Positions 18,702-27,709 of a stretch of 38,780 nt of DNA are shown piece by piece (position 1 is the first letter of the stretch; every line of letters starts with the position of its first letter). Source of the stretch: Syntrophaceae bacterium (GTDB taxonomy: Bacteria; Desulfobacterota; Syntrophia; Syntrophales; Smithellaceae); assembly GCA_018056765.1 (NCBI GenBank), contig JAGPFA010000022.1, positions 1 through 38,780 of the forward strand, written 5' to 3'. The notes under the pieces are model-generated. The model did not search any database. It was not told where the DNA came from and saw only the letters and a program-made list of their open reading frames with translations. The position numbers and the translations under genes are program-made.

Positions 18702-19610
18702 ATGAAAAAAGCAAATAAAGCGGCCATGGAAAAACACCACGAAATCCGTCCCGAAGATTATGATCTGGTCATATCTCACTACAAAAATCTGATTACCAGA
18801 AATGAAAATGTGATCGACGCCTATAACAACATGGGTTTTATTTATATAGAAAAAGAAGAGTACGAAGAGGCATTGAAATGCTTTCTCAAAATACTGGAAA
18901 TGACTCCCGAGACGGCCGGCACCTTAAACAACGTTGGTTATGTTTACGAAAAATTAGACAGACCGGACATGGCCAGACACTACTATGAAAAGGCCCTGTC
19001 CGTAGATGCCGGCAACCTGGAGGCCCATATCAACATCGGCCATCTCTATGAGCTGCAGGGTAATTATCATGAGGCGCTCAAACAGTATAAAAAAGCAGTA
19101 GCCATGGCGCCGGACAATGACACACCGCGCTTTTGCCTCGCCGTCTTATATGACACACACGATATGTATGATGAGGCCATGGAACAATACAAGGAGATTA
19201 CCAAAAAAAACCCGACTCATATCAAGTCTCTCTACAATATGGGCAGGATCAATTTTCAGTGGGGCAATTACACCGCCGCCACAGCATTATTCAATGAAGT
19301 TCTTGGGCTTGATCCGGACAATGCAGGTGCGTTAAACAGCCTGGGACTGATTCATGAGTTCCACAAGGAGTATCCTGAGGCGATGGACGTTTACCGAAAA
19401 TCTCTTTTAATCGATCCATTCCACGAGGAGACAAACTTCAATCTGGCCGCTCTGCAATATGCTCTTTTCCGTGTCTGGCCGGAAAGCGCCAAACTTGATG
19501 AAATCGTCCGCAGACTGAATTTCGTCATTTCACTAAACCCATTCCATTATAAAGCGGAAAAACTTCTGGACAGGATTCTGGAAGAGAAAAAAAGCCGGCA
19601 ACCGTCTTAA
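18702..19610 (+). CDS. Tetratricopeptide-repeat protein
   Basis: A 302-residue protein made almost wholly of TPR units: six consecutive 34-residue repeats at 37-70, 71-104, 105-138, 139-172, 173-206 and 207-240, then a degenerate seventh to about 281. Each shows the usual small-residue and aromatic pattern (for example YNNMGFIYIEKEEYEEALKC). No signal peptide or membrane helix is seen, so it is probably a cytosolic scaffold. It is the second gene after the ExeA-like ATPase. An ATPase plus TPR pair recalls MshM-MshN of the MSHA pilus operon, though MshN has a membrane anchor and this protein does not. It converges with tsaB, only eight bases away. Confidence 0.9.
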   Translation: MKKANKAAMEKHHEIRPEDYDLVISHYKNLITRNENVIDAYNNMGFIYIEKEEYEEALKCFLKILEMTPETAGTLNNVGYVYEKLDRPDMARHYYEKALSVDAGNLEAHINIGHLYELQGNYHEALKQYKKAVAMAPDNDTPRFCLAVLYDTHDMYDEAMEQYKEITKKNPTHIKSLYNMGRINFQWGNYTAATALFNEVLGLDPDNAGALNSLGLIHEFHKEYPEAMDVYRKSLLIDPFHEETNFNLAALQYALFRVWPESAKLDEIVRRLNFVISLNPFHYKAEKLLDRILEEKKSRQPS

Positions 19611-19618
19611 ACGGTCAG

Positions 19619-20308
19619 TCAGGAAAAAACAGGCCTGGCCGGTAAGGCATCTGCGGATCGCAGGTAGACAGGCAAAGCCTCCCGGACATCCAGAAGATTG
19701 TGCTCCCGTTGCTTCTCCCGTGCCAGGATTCCTACCGCCGAAGCTCTGATAAACCGGCTGTCGGCGGGCAGGATCCGATTATGTCTGGAACAGGAAGAAA
19801 TCAGCTTTGCGTACTTGACGGCCCCATCACCAACATAAACGACTTCTTCATAAGGGCATTGAGAAACTATTTGCGGCGCCGCTGCCGTCTCCGGGCCCAG
19901 CGGATGCAAGCCTCCCCGGGAATCAGAGCGAAAATAGGCAAGATAAACCTGACCGCGTCCTGCATCCATCATCGCCGCGATGACGTTTCCACAATGCCGT
20001 GCATTCATCGCCAGCGCCTGAAGTGATGAAATACCGGCAGCTGGTCTGCCGGTAGCCATCATAAATCCCTTGAGCGTGCCAACACCGATGCGTAACCCGG
20101 TGAAAGAACCGGGCCCCAGTGTGCAGGCAAACAGGTCTATCTCTTTGATATGAGCGCCACTGCAGGAGCATGCCTGCTCCACTGCGGGAAGAAGAAGCTC
20201 TGAATGATTTCTTCCTGAGTCGCTCGTCACCTCATAGGCAACACTGTCACCGTCGAGCAGGGCAACGGAAATTGTTTTTTGAGATGTGTCAAAGGCAAGA
20301 GTGAGCAT
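19619..20308 (-). CDS. tsaB: tRNA threonylcarbamoyladenosine biosynthesis protein TsaB
   Basis: Non-catalytic partner of TsaD in making the t6A37 modification of ANN-decoding tRNAs. The N-terminus LAFDTSQKTISVALLDG and the segment LGPGSFTGLRIGVGTLKG are characteristic of the TsaB/YeaZ family. At 229 aa it is normal. It is the last gene of the large minus-strand cluster: its ATG lies one base beyond the rseP stop, so the two are translationally linked. The same neighbourhood, rseP followed by tsaB, is known in several Desulfobacterota. No terminator is obvious in the eight bases before the convergent TPR gene. Confidence 0.95.
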   Translation of the reverse strand: MLTLAFDTSQKTISVALLDGDSVAYEVTSDSGRNHSELLLPAVEQACSCSGAHIKEIDLFACTLGPGSFTGLRIGVGTLKGFMMATGRPAAGISSLQALAMNARHCGNVIAAMMDAGRGQVYLAYFRSDSRGGLHPLGPETAAAPQIVSQCPYEEVVYVGDGAVKYAKLISSCSRHNRILPADSRFIRASAVGILAREKQREHNLLDVREALPVYLRSADALPARPVFS

Positions 20309-20309
20309 G

Positions 20310-21950
20310 TTATTTGAAAAATTTTAACACATCATTGACCAGCTTGATGTCGAGTCTTTCAATGTCGATCATGATGACAAACAGCATCAGCATCAACAAA
20401 ACAACAAAACCTATCTGTGTGGACCATTCCCTCACTTTCTTCGGAACCGCTCGTCTGGTCACTATTTCGTAGAGGTAGAAAAGGACATGCCCCCCGTCAA
20501 GAACAGGCACGGGGAACAGATTGATCACGCCGAGGTTGATGGAAAGAATTGCCATAAAAAGAATGAAGCTCACGACACCTTCTTTGGCCTGCTTGCCGGC
20601 CGTTTGGGCAATAAAAATAGGCCCTCCCAGTGTGCGTGGGGACACAACACCTTCAATCATCTTTACGACAACGACGACCGTGAGCTTGCTGAATTCCCAC
20701 GTCTTGCCCAGTGAAGAAGCAAGAGCGGCGGCAGGGTTTTTTCTTTCAATCGCTTCGCCGGTCTCCGGGATCAGTCCCATGGCGGCTGTTTGATTTTTAA
20801 TCGCCCCGGCAGTTTCACTGTCTTGGTCGATCGTCAGATTTTTTCCCTCCCCGCCACGCAAAACCTGTATTTTCAACTTGCCGGCGGTTGTTCCTTCAAT
20901 AATTTCCTCAATATCTTCCCAGCAAAATATTTTCTGCCCGGCGACCCCCACTATTTTGTCCCCCGGCAGAAAACCTGCCTTTTCCGCCGGCGAGCCAGGC
21001 TGTATTTTTCCGACAACGGAATGGATATTGCCCGCCGCCTGTATTCCGATGAGATAAACATCGACTTCCTGACCGATAAGATTTTTTTCCCGGGAAAGTT
21101 TCGGTTTTAAAGTAAACTCTTTGTTTTCTTCACCTCTGCGGACAACCACCTTAAGCTCGCGCCCTTCAGACGCGGACACGGCTGGTCTGATCTCGTCCCA
21201 GTAGGTTATTTCCCGATCGTTTATGGAAACTATGGCATCCCCTTTGGCAATCCCGGCTTCCGCCGCTGCCGAGCCTTCCGTTATCCCGCCGACAACCGCC
21301 AGTATTTTGCTCACCGGCGAGATTCCCAGACGGTAAACATCTTCTTCCCCGCCGAAAATGTTCTTTGTACTCGTAACAAGCGGCCTGACCGTAAAGGTTT
21401 TTTCCTCTGCACCCCGCCGCACAACTATGGTGATTTCTTTTCCCTGAGATTGCTGTACGATTTCGTCGATCTGGGTCCAGTAATTTATCTTTCGTCCGTC
21501 AATGGCAGTGATTCTATCCCCTGTGACTATGCCGGCAATCTGTGCTGCCGAACCGGGCTGTACAATCCCGACAATCGGAGCGAGATTAGGCACACCGTGC
21601 ATAAACAGGATACAAAAAATAATTATCGCCAGCAAAAAATTGGCAAAAGGCCCGGCCAGTACAATAAGCAGGCGCTTCCACGGAGGCTGGGCTAAAAATG
21701 CACGTTTTTCGTCTTCCGGAGAAAGACCCTCCGTATCAGTATCACCGAGAAGTTTTACATACCCGCCCAGGGGAATCCAGGATAGCACATACTCGGTTTC
21801 GCCAACTTTCTTGCCGATAATTTTTCGTCCAAAGCCAAGGGAAAACTTCTCCACGCCCACACCACAGGCGCGTGCAACTGAAAAATGTCCCAGCTCGTGG
21901 ACAAAAATCAGTATTCCAAGCAAAATAACAAAAGATATTAAAGTTATCAA
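20310..21950 (-). CDS. rseP: Site-2 protease RseP with three tandem PDZ domains
   Basis: Intramembrane zinc metalloprotease that cuts anti-sigma factors and leftover signal peptides in the inner membrane. The zinc motif HELGH is at 18-22 and the second motif LDGGH at 484-488. Between them lie three PDZ domains, at about 126-210, 216-302 and 311-395, each starting with a VVGxIxxGSxAxxAG pattern. That explains the 546-residue length; many bacteria have one PDZ (about 350-370 aa) and E. coli has two (450 aa). The first two repeats also share a following NLIGQEVDVYLIGI-like or NIFGGEEDVYRLGI segment. The start is TTG at 21950, because no ATG lies between the dxr stop and the HELGH helix; AAAGG sits about ten bases upstream. 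Confidence 0.96.
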   Translation of the reverse strand: MITLISFVILLGILIFVHELGHFSVARACGVGVEKFSLGFGRKIIGKKVGETEYVLSWIPLGGYVKLLGDTDTEGLSPEDEKRAFLAQPPWKRLLIVLAGPFANFLLAIIIFCILFMHGVPNLAPIVGIVQPGSAAQIAGIVTGDRITAIDGRKINYWTQIDEIVQQSQGKEITIVVRRGAEEKTFTVRPLVTSTKNIFGGEEDVYRLGISPVSKILAVVGGITEGSAAAEAGIAKGDAIVSINDREITYWDEIRPAVSASEGRELKVVVRRGEENKEFTLKPKLSREKNLIGQEVDVYLIGIQAAGNIHSVVGKIQPGSPAEKAGFLPGDKIVGVAGQKIFCWEDIEEIIEGTTAGKLKIQVLRGGEGKNLTIDQDSETAGAIKNQTAAMGLIPETGEAIERKNPAAALASSLGKTWEFSKLTVVVVVKMIEGVVSPRTLGGPIFIAQTAGKQAKEGVVSFILFMAILSINLGVINLFPVPVLDGGHVLFYLYEIVTRRAVPKKVREWSTQIGFVVLLMLMLFVIMIDIERLDIKLVNDVLKFFK

Positions 21951-21954
21951 TTTG

Positions 21955-23118
21955 TCAGCCTTTCTTCACCTTTTTAATCGCTAATTTAGCCTCCTGCCTG
22001 GCTTCATGGTCACTAGCCAGAATATCCGTCAGTGAAGGATTGTCCATCACCGGAAGTTTGCTCATGACCTGCGCAATGACCTCCGGCAGGTCAACGAAGC
22101 GGATGTCTCCTTTCAGAAAGGCGGCAACTGCAATTTCATTGGCCGCGTTCATTACGGCAGGCTGAGTCCCTCCACGTCGCCCCGCAGCAAAAGCCAGTTC
22201 CAGACAGGGAAACCGGTTCAGGTCAGGCTTATGAAAAACCAGACTCCCCTCACTGGAAAGGTCAAGCGGAGGCAAATCATTCGTGATCCGATGCGGATAG
22301 GCAAGCGCATACGCGATAGGAATGCGCATGTCGGCAATCCCAAGCTGCGCCAGAACCGATCCATCAATCATTTCCACGAGCGAATGAACGACACTCTGGG
22401 GATGAATTAAAACATCGATACGGGAAATGTCCACATCAAAAAGCCACCTTGCTTCAATTACTTCCAGCCCCTTGTTCATCAGAGACGCGGAATCGACGGT
22501 GATTTTTTTTCCCATCCTCCAGCGGGGATGACACAGAGCCTGCTCCACAGTCACTTTTTTTAAAGCCTCACTGTTGAGTTTATAAAAGGGCCCTCCGGAA
22601 GCGGTCAGTACCAGCCTTTTGAGCAGATTTTTTTTCTGCCCGGAGAGGCACTGGAAAATGGCGCTGTGCTCACTGTCCACCGGCAGAATCATTACTTTCT
22701 GCTTTTTCGCTTTTTTGGTCACTATCTGCCCGGCCGCGACCAGAACTTCCTTGTTGGCCAGAGCTATATCTTTGCCCGCCTCAATGGCCGCCAGCGTGGG
22801 CTTCAAACCGGCCGCCCCGGAAATGGCTGAAAGGACGATATCCGAGACAGGAGTCGCTGCCGCCTCCTCGAGTCCTGCCTCACCCCAAACAATCCTGGTT
22901 TGGGATCGCCCGGCAAGCCTGTTTAATTCCATTGCCCCCTGCTGTGTTGCGCAGGCGGCAATGGATGGCCGAAACAGGGCAATCTGGCGGGCCAGCTCTT
23001 TTATATTACTTCCTGCGGCCAGCGCTGAAATCTTGAATTTTTTCGGGTTTTTGGCGACAACATCAAGCGCGCCCAGCCCTATGGAGCCGGTTGAACCCAG
23101 GATGCCAATCTTTTTCAT
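21955..23118 (-). CDS. dxr: 1-deoxy-D-xylulose 5-phosphate reductoisomerase
   Basis: Makes 2-C-methyl-D-erythritol 4-phosphate with NADPH, the committed step of the non-mevalonate isoprenoid pathway. The nucleotide-binding GSTGSIG is at 8-14. The segment LPVDSEHSAIFQCL holds metal and substrate ligands, and LTASGGPF, PRWRMGKKITVDSASLMNKGLEVIEA and HPQSVVHSLVE follow as in the family. Length of 387 aa is normal. Its ATG overlaps the cdsA stop by one base, and rseP starts four bases after its stop, so it sits mid-operon. It supplies isoprenoid precursors to UppS, encoded two genes upstream. Confidence 0.98.
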   Translation of the reverse strand: MKKIGILGSTGSIGLGALDVVAKNPKKFKISALAAGSNIKELARQIALFRPSIAACATQQGAMELNRLAGRSQTRIVWGEAGLEEAAATPVSDIVLSAISGAAGLKPTLAAIEAGKDIALANKEVLVAAGQIVTKKAKKQKVMILPVDSEHSAIFQCLSGQKKNLLKRLVLTASGGPFYKLNSEALKKVTVEQALCHPRWRMGKKITVDSASLMNKGLEVIEARWLFDVDISRIDVLIHPQSVVHSLVEMIDGSVLAQLGIADMRIPIAYALAYPHRITNDLPPLDLSSEGSLVFHKPDLNRFPCLELAFAAGRRGGTQPAVMNAANEIAVAAFLKGDIRFVDLPEVIAQVMSKLPVMDNPSLTDILASDHEARQEAKLAIKKVKKG

Positions 23119-23933
23119 CAGCCAATCACGAAAACACGATAATAATATGCGAAAGGAGCAACGAAAATCAGACTGTCAAGTCTGTCGAGCAGCCCCCCAT
23201 GCCCCGGCAGGAGCGAACTAGCGTCCTTGCGCCCGTAATGTCTTTTAATAGCTGATTCACAAAGGTCGCCAAGCTGCCCGATGATGCTGCCGGCAAAGCC
23301 GATAATCACGAAATGAACAACGGATATCCCCGGCAGGAAAAAAAATCCGTAAATACAAGCAGAAAGTGTCGCCCCCACAATCAGCCCTATCGTTCCTTCA
23401 ACTGTTTTACCAGGACTTACCACGGGAATCAGTTTTCTTTTCCCGAGCGATTTTCCTACATACAATGCTACTGTGTCACCGATAATCGCAATCACGAGTA
23501 CTAGAATAATCCAGTAGATACCCTCTTCGAGTTTGCGTAGCAATATGAAATGAGAAGTCAGGAAGGATATATATACCACGCCCAAAACGGCTTTGGCCAC
23601 CGTCATAATATCGAGAGTCCGCTCATTGACTCTCCACAGAAATATAATGAACACAGCCATCAACATAAAAGCGACTGCCGCCGCCAGCATTTGAAAATCT
23701 CCAAGATAAAAAGCTCCCGGAATTAAAAGGGAAAAAATAATACCGACGGTTTTTTCCTTGAGGAAACCAGGACCGAAAACAATTCGGTTATACTCCCACA
23801 CCCCCCCCACAATAACCAGGACAATCAGGACGGTTAAAACTTCCAGCGAACCGCAAATGAGCACAGCCAGCAAGGCGCCGGCTAAAACAAGACCTGTCAC
23901 CCATCTTTGTAGATTGGAATTTTTTCGTGTCAT
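23118..23933 (-). CDS. cdsA: Phosphatidate cytidylyltransferase
   Basis: Inner-membrane enzyme that makes CDP-diacylglycerol from phosphatidate and CTP, the branch point of phospholipid synthesis. Several transmembrane helices are evident over 271 aa. The C-terminal signature runs from about 203 to 260 and includes GDLCESAIKRHYGRKDAS and LPGHGGLLDRLDSL, the family's conserved polar residues. Its ATG overlaps the uppS stop in an ATGA arrangement, and its own stop overlaps the dxr start. This tight packing suggests translational coupling of uppS, cdsA and dxr. Confidence 0.97.
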   Translation of the reverse strand: MTRKNSNLQRWVTGLVLAGALLAVLICGSLEVLTVLIVLVIVGGVWEYNRIVFGPGFLKEKTVGIIFSLLIPGAFYLGDFQMLAAAVAFMLMAVFIIFLWRVNERTLDIMTVAKAVLGVVYISFLTSHFILLRKLEEGIYWIILVLVIAIIGDTVALYVGKSLGKRKLIPVVSPGKTVEGTIGLIVGATLSACIYGFFFLPGISVVHFVIIGFAGSIIGQLGDLCESAIKRHYGRKDASSLLPGHGGLLDRLDSLIFVAPFAYYYRVFVIG

Positions 23934-24688
23934 TTCGTTGTTCCCGAAATTCTGTTGTTCCCGGCTTGCTCGCCGGTCAGACCAAATCGTCGCTCTCGTT
24001 TTTGGTAGGCATGAATCGCCGCCAATAAATTCTCTTTATTAAAATCAGGCCATAAAACTTCGGTGAAGTAAAGCTCAGTGTAGGCCAACTGCCAGAGAAG
24101 GAAATTACTTATCCTGTACTCACCGCTCGTCCTGATCAGCAAATCCGGGTCAGGCATTTCTCTTGTAAAAAGATAATTGCTTATAGTTTCTTCATTTAAC
24201 TCTGACAATTGAAGTTTTCCTTTAAGATTATCCTCCATCATCTTTTTGACGCACGAAATTATTTCATCGCGGCTGCCATAGCTCAAGGCAAGATTTAGCA
24301 CCATTTCCCGGTTGTTTTGCGTCAGCCTCATCACTTCTTTTAGTTTTTTCGCGACATTCGTCTCGAGTCTTCCAATATCGCCAATCGTCGTTAGCCTGAT
24401 TCCTCTTTTTTGCAAATTGGGCTTCTCTTTTTCCAGATAATCTTCAAGCAGCGACATCAGCGCTTTTACTTCTTTATCCGGCCTGCCCCAGTTTTCCGTC
24501 GAAAAAGCGAAAAGTGTCAGATAGCGGATACCCAGCTCGCGGCAAGCTGTGACGACTGTCCGCACTGCCTGGGCCCCTTTTTTATGCCCACGGATACGCC
24601 CCATCGCATGACGCTTGGCCCAGCGGCCGTTACCGTCCATAATGATTGCGATGTGTCGCGGCAGATTGTCAGGGTCTATCTTCAGCAT
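23930..24688 (-). CDS. uppS: Undecaprenyl diphosphate synthase (cis-prenyltransferase)
   Basis: Builds the C55 lipid carrier used for peptidoglycan and O-antigen assembly by adding eight isopentenyl units to farnesyl diphosphate. The catalytic IMDGNGRWA motif is near the N-terminus, GHKKGA follows, and FAFSTENW and the C-terminal DLLIRTSGEYRISNFLLWQ are typical. I prefer the ATG at 24688 (252 aa, MLKIDPDNLP). An in-frame GTG at 24715 would lie inside the U-tract of the terminator that ends the frr unit. Neither start has a good ribosome site. Because that terminator is so close, expression must come from read-through or a promoter hidden within the frr end. Confidence 0.95.
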   Translation of the reverse strand: MLKIDPDNLPRHIAIIMDGNGRWAKRHAMGRIRGHKKGAQAVRTVVTACRELGIRYLTLFAFSTENWGRPDKEVKALMSLLEDYLEKEKPNLQKRGIRLTTIGDIGRLETNVAKKLKEVMRLTQNNREMVLNLALSYGSRDEIISCVKKMMEDNLKGKLQLSELNEETISNYLFTREMPDPDLLIRTSGEYRISNFLLWQLAYTELYFTEVLWPDFNKENLLAAIHAYQKRERRFGLTGEQAGNNRISGTTK

Positions 24689-24706
24689 TAAATTTTCAGA
24701 GGGTTT

Positions 24707-24738
24707 AAAAAGCACAAAAGGGGAGTCATGGACTCCCC
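24707..24738 (-). terminator. Intrinsic terminator between frr and uppS
   Basis: On the minus strand GGGGAGTC and GACTCCCC form a perfect 8-bp, GC-rich stem (24720-24738) with a three-base loop, followed by TTTT, GTG and TTTTT. It lies 25 bases after the frr stop and about 20 bases before the uppS ATG. It separates the rpsB-tsf-pyrH-frr unit from uppS-cdsA-dxr-rseP-tsaB. Confidence 0.72.
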
Positions 24739-24763
24739 AATGATGTCTTCGGCTGCCTTTAAT

Positions 24764-25320
24764 TTAAATCTCCATGATTTCTTTTTCTTTGGCAGCCAGG
24801 AGCTTGTCTACCTGTTCGATGTATTTGTCTGTTATTTTCTGAACCTCTTCCTGCGAAGAATGCATTTCATCTTCGCCGATTTTGCTGTTTTTCTTCAGAT
24901 CCTTCAGCCCTTCATTGGCGTTGCGGCGTTCGTTGCGCAGTTTGATCTTGCCCTCTTCCGCCATTTTTTTTACCTGCTTTACCAGTTCACGGCGTCGTTC
25001 TTCTGTGAGCTGGGGGATGGGCAGACGAATGACTTTTCCGTCATTTGCCGGCATCAACCCGAGTTCCGATTTTTGAATGGCTTTTTCAATGGCGCCGATA
25101 GCCGAGACATCCCATGGGGCAATGACAATCAGACGGCTTTCAGGAACAGACAAAGTGGCCAGCTGAGACAGAGGAGTCGGTGTCCCGTAATACTCGGCGC
25201 GGATACCGTCCAATAAAGAAACGGAGGCACGGCCCGTTCTCACCCTGCTGAATGATTTCTCAAGAGAGGCGATCGTATTTTCTATTTCTTCTTTTAACTT
25301 TGAAAAAATCTGCTCTTTCA

Positions 25321-25321
<1 letters not shown>
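24764..25321 (-). CDS. frr: Ribosome recycling factor
   Basis: Works with EF-G to split post-termination ribosomes. I set the start at the ATG at 25321, giving 185 aa, the standard length (MKEQIFSKLKEEIENTIASL). This ATG overlaps the pyrH stop (TGATG), and AGGAG lies about eight bases upstream; a further in-frame ATG six bases earlier is too close to that site. Conserved segments include SRVRTGRASVSLLDGIRAEYYG, PLSQLATLSVPE and ELTEERRRELVKQVKKMAEEG-like sequence. It is the last gene before a strong terminator. Confidence 0.97.
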
Positions 25322-26651
<1,330 letters not shown>

Positions 26652-26709
26652 TGTAATACCCTCCTGAACTACTGTTCTGATCAAAATTTATCGGTATGCC
26701 TCGTCGGCA

Positions 26710-27525
26710 TCAAACGTCTGTCGATACGGGAGAAGCGTCCGACATTTCGACACTTTCCGGAATGTCGGCTTCGGCATCTTCCGATTCTGCGGGCGTCTCC
26801 ACACTCGTTTCCTTATTGGATTCGGCGGCAATCTTCTCTTCAAATCTTTTTTTGCCTTCCGTAACCGCATCGGCAAATTTCGAGGCGAACAATTTGATGG
26901 CACGGATCGCATCGTCATTGCCCGGGATGACATAGTCAATATCGGTCGGATCACAATTGGTGTCCACAATGGCAATAAGAGGAATTTGCAGTTTTTTCGC
27001 CTCACGGACCGCTATGTGCTCCCGGTTGGGGTCTACAATGAACACGGCTGCCGGAAGGGTTTTCATGCTTTTAATGCCACCCAGAACATTTTCCAGTTTA
27101 TCCATTTCTTTTTGCAGCTGGGCAATCTCCTTTTTGGGGAAGGCCTTGATCGAATCATCTTCAAACATCTTGTTGAGGCTGTTGAGACGATCAACGCTCT
27201 TTTTCACCGTCACAAAGTTTGTGAGCATACCACCCAGCCACCGCTGATTGACATAAGGCATGCCGCAGCGTGTCGCCTCCTCGCGAATCGCCTCCTGTGA
27301 CTGTTTTTTTGTCCCGACAAAAAGGACTTCCTTACCCTCTGCGACTGTATCGACCACAAAGTTGTATGCTGTCTGAAACATCCCGACGGTTTGCTGCAGG
27401 TCAATAATGTAAATATTGTTTCGCGCCCCGAAAATATAGGGCTTCATTTTGGGGTTCCACTTGTTGGTCTGGTGGCCGAAGTGGACACCTGCCTCAAGCA
27501 ACATTTTCATGGAAATAGCTGACAT
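26710..27525 (-). CDS. rpsB: 30S ribosomal protein S2
   Basis: Ribosomal protein of the small subunit, needed for S1 binding. The N-terminus [20 protein letters not shown] and segments [19 protein letters not shown], IIDLQQT, and [24 protein letters not shown] are typical. Its 271 residues include an acidic, low-complexity tail after about 235 (rich in Glu, Ser and Asp), somewhat longer than usual. AGGAG precedes the ATG. It leads the translation operon and has its own structured leader and candidate promoter in the 184-base gap to argJ. Confidence 0.98.
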   Translation of the reverse strand: MSAISMKMLLEAGVHFGHQTNKWNPKMKPYIFGARNNIYIIDLQQTVGMFQTAYNFVVDTVAEGKEVLFVGTKKQSQEAIREEATRCGMPYVNQRWLGGMLTNFVTVKKSVDRLNSLNKMFEDDSIKAFPKKEIAQLQKEMDKLENVLGGIKSMKTLPAAVFIVDPNREHIAVREAKKLQIPLIAIVDTNCDPTDIDYVIPGNDDAIRAIKLFASKFADAVTEGKKRFEEKIAAESNKETSVETPAESEDAEADIPESVEMSDASPVSTDV

Positions 27526-27568
27526 TTTTCTTCTCCTTTGTTTTTAGTCCTCCACCCCCGTCTCCTTA

Positions 27569-27600
27569 ACGGCATACTTAATTTCTAAGCAACATGCCGT
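27569..27600 (-). promoter_or_regulatory. Hairpin in the rpsB 5' leader
   Basis: Perfect 7-bp arms ACGGCAT (27569-27575) and ATGCCGT (27594-27600) enclose an inner 4-bp stem CTTA/TAAG with a five-base loop, leaving an asymmetric internal loop. It ends about 44 bases before the rpsB start. S2 is known to regulate its own operon through the leader in other bacteria, so this is a candidate S2 site; no match to a known motif is claimed. Confidence 0.38.
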
Positions 27601-27628
27601 CAATCAGAGAGTGTGTGAAATCTTGCGG

Positions 27629-27657
27629 CAATTAGCACAAATAATCAGGATGTTCAA
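27629..27657 (-). promoter_or_regulatory. Candidate promoter of the rpsB operon
   Basis: On the minus strand TTGAAC (27652-27657) and TAATTG (27629-27634) are 17 bases apart, and TGC before the -10 gives an extended -10. It would create a leader of about 95 bases containing the hairpin at 27569-27600. A 14-codon frame at 27660-27704, just upstream, looks Lys/Ala-rich but is not supported as a gene. Confidence 0.3.
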
Positions 27658-27709
27658 GCTTAATTAACTTCTTTGGCCTTAATTTCAGCGGCTTTAGCAT
27701 CCATCCGGT

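Noticed and set aside
20766..21575. DNA-level tandem repeat across the rseP PDZ region
   Set aside because: The similarity is at the protein level only; I saw no long identical DNA stretches between the repeats.
27660..27704. A 14-codon Lys/Ala-rich minus-strand frame between argJ and rpsB
   Set aside because: No ribosome site, and it overlaps the rpsB promoter candidate; likely chance.
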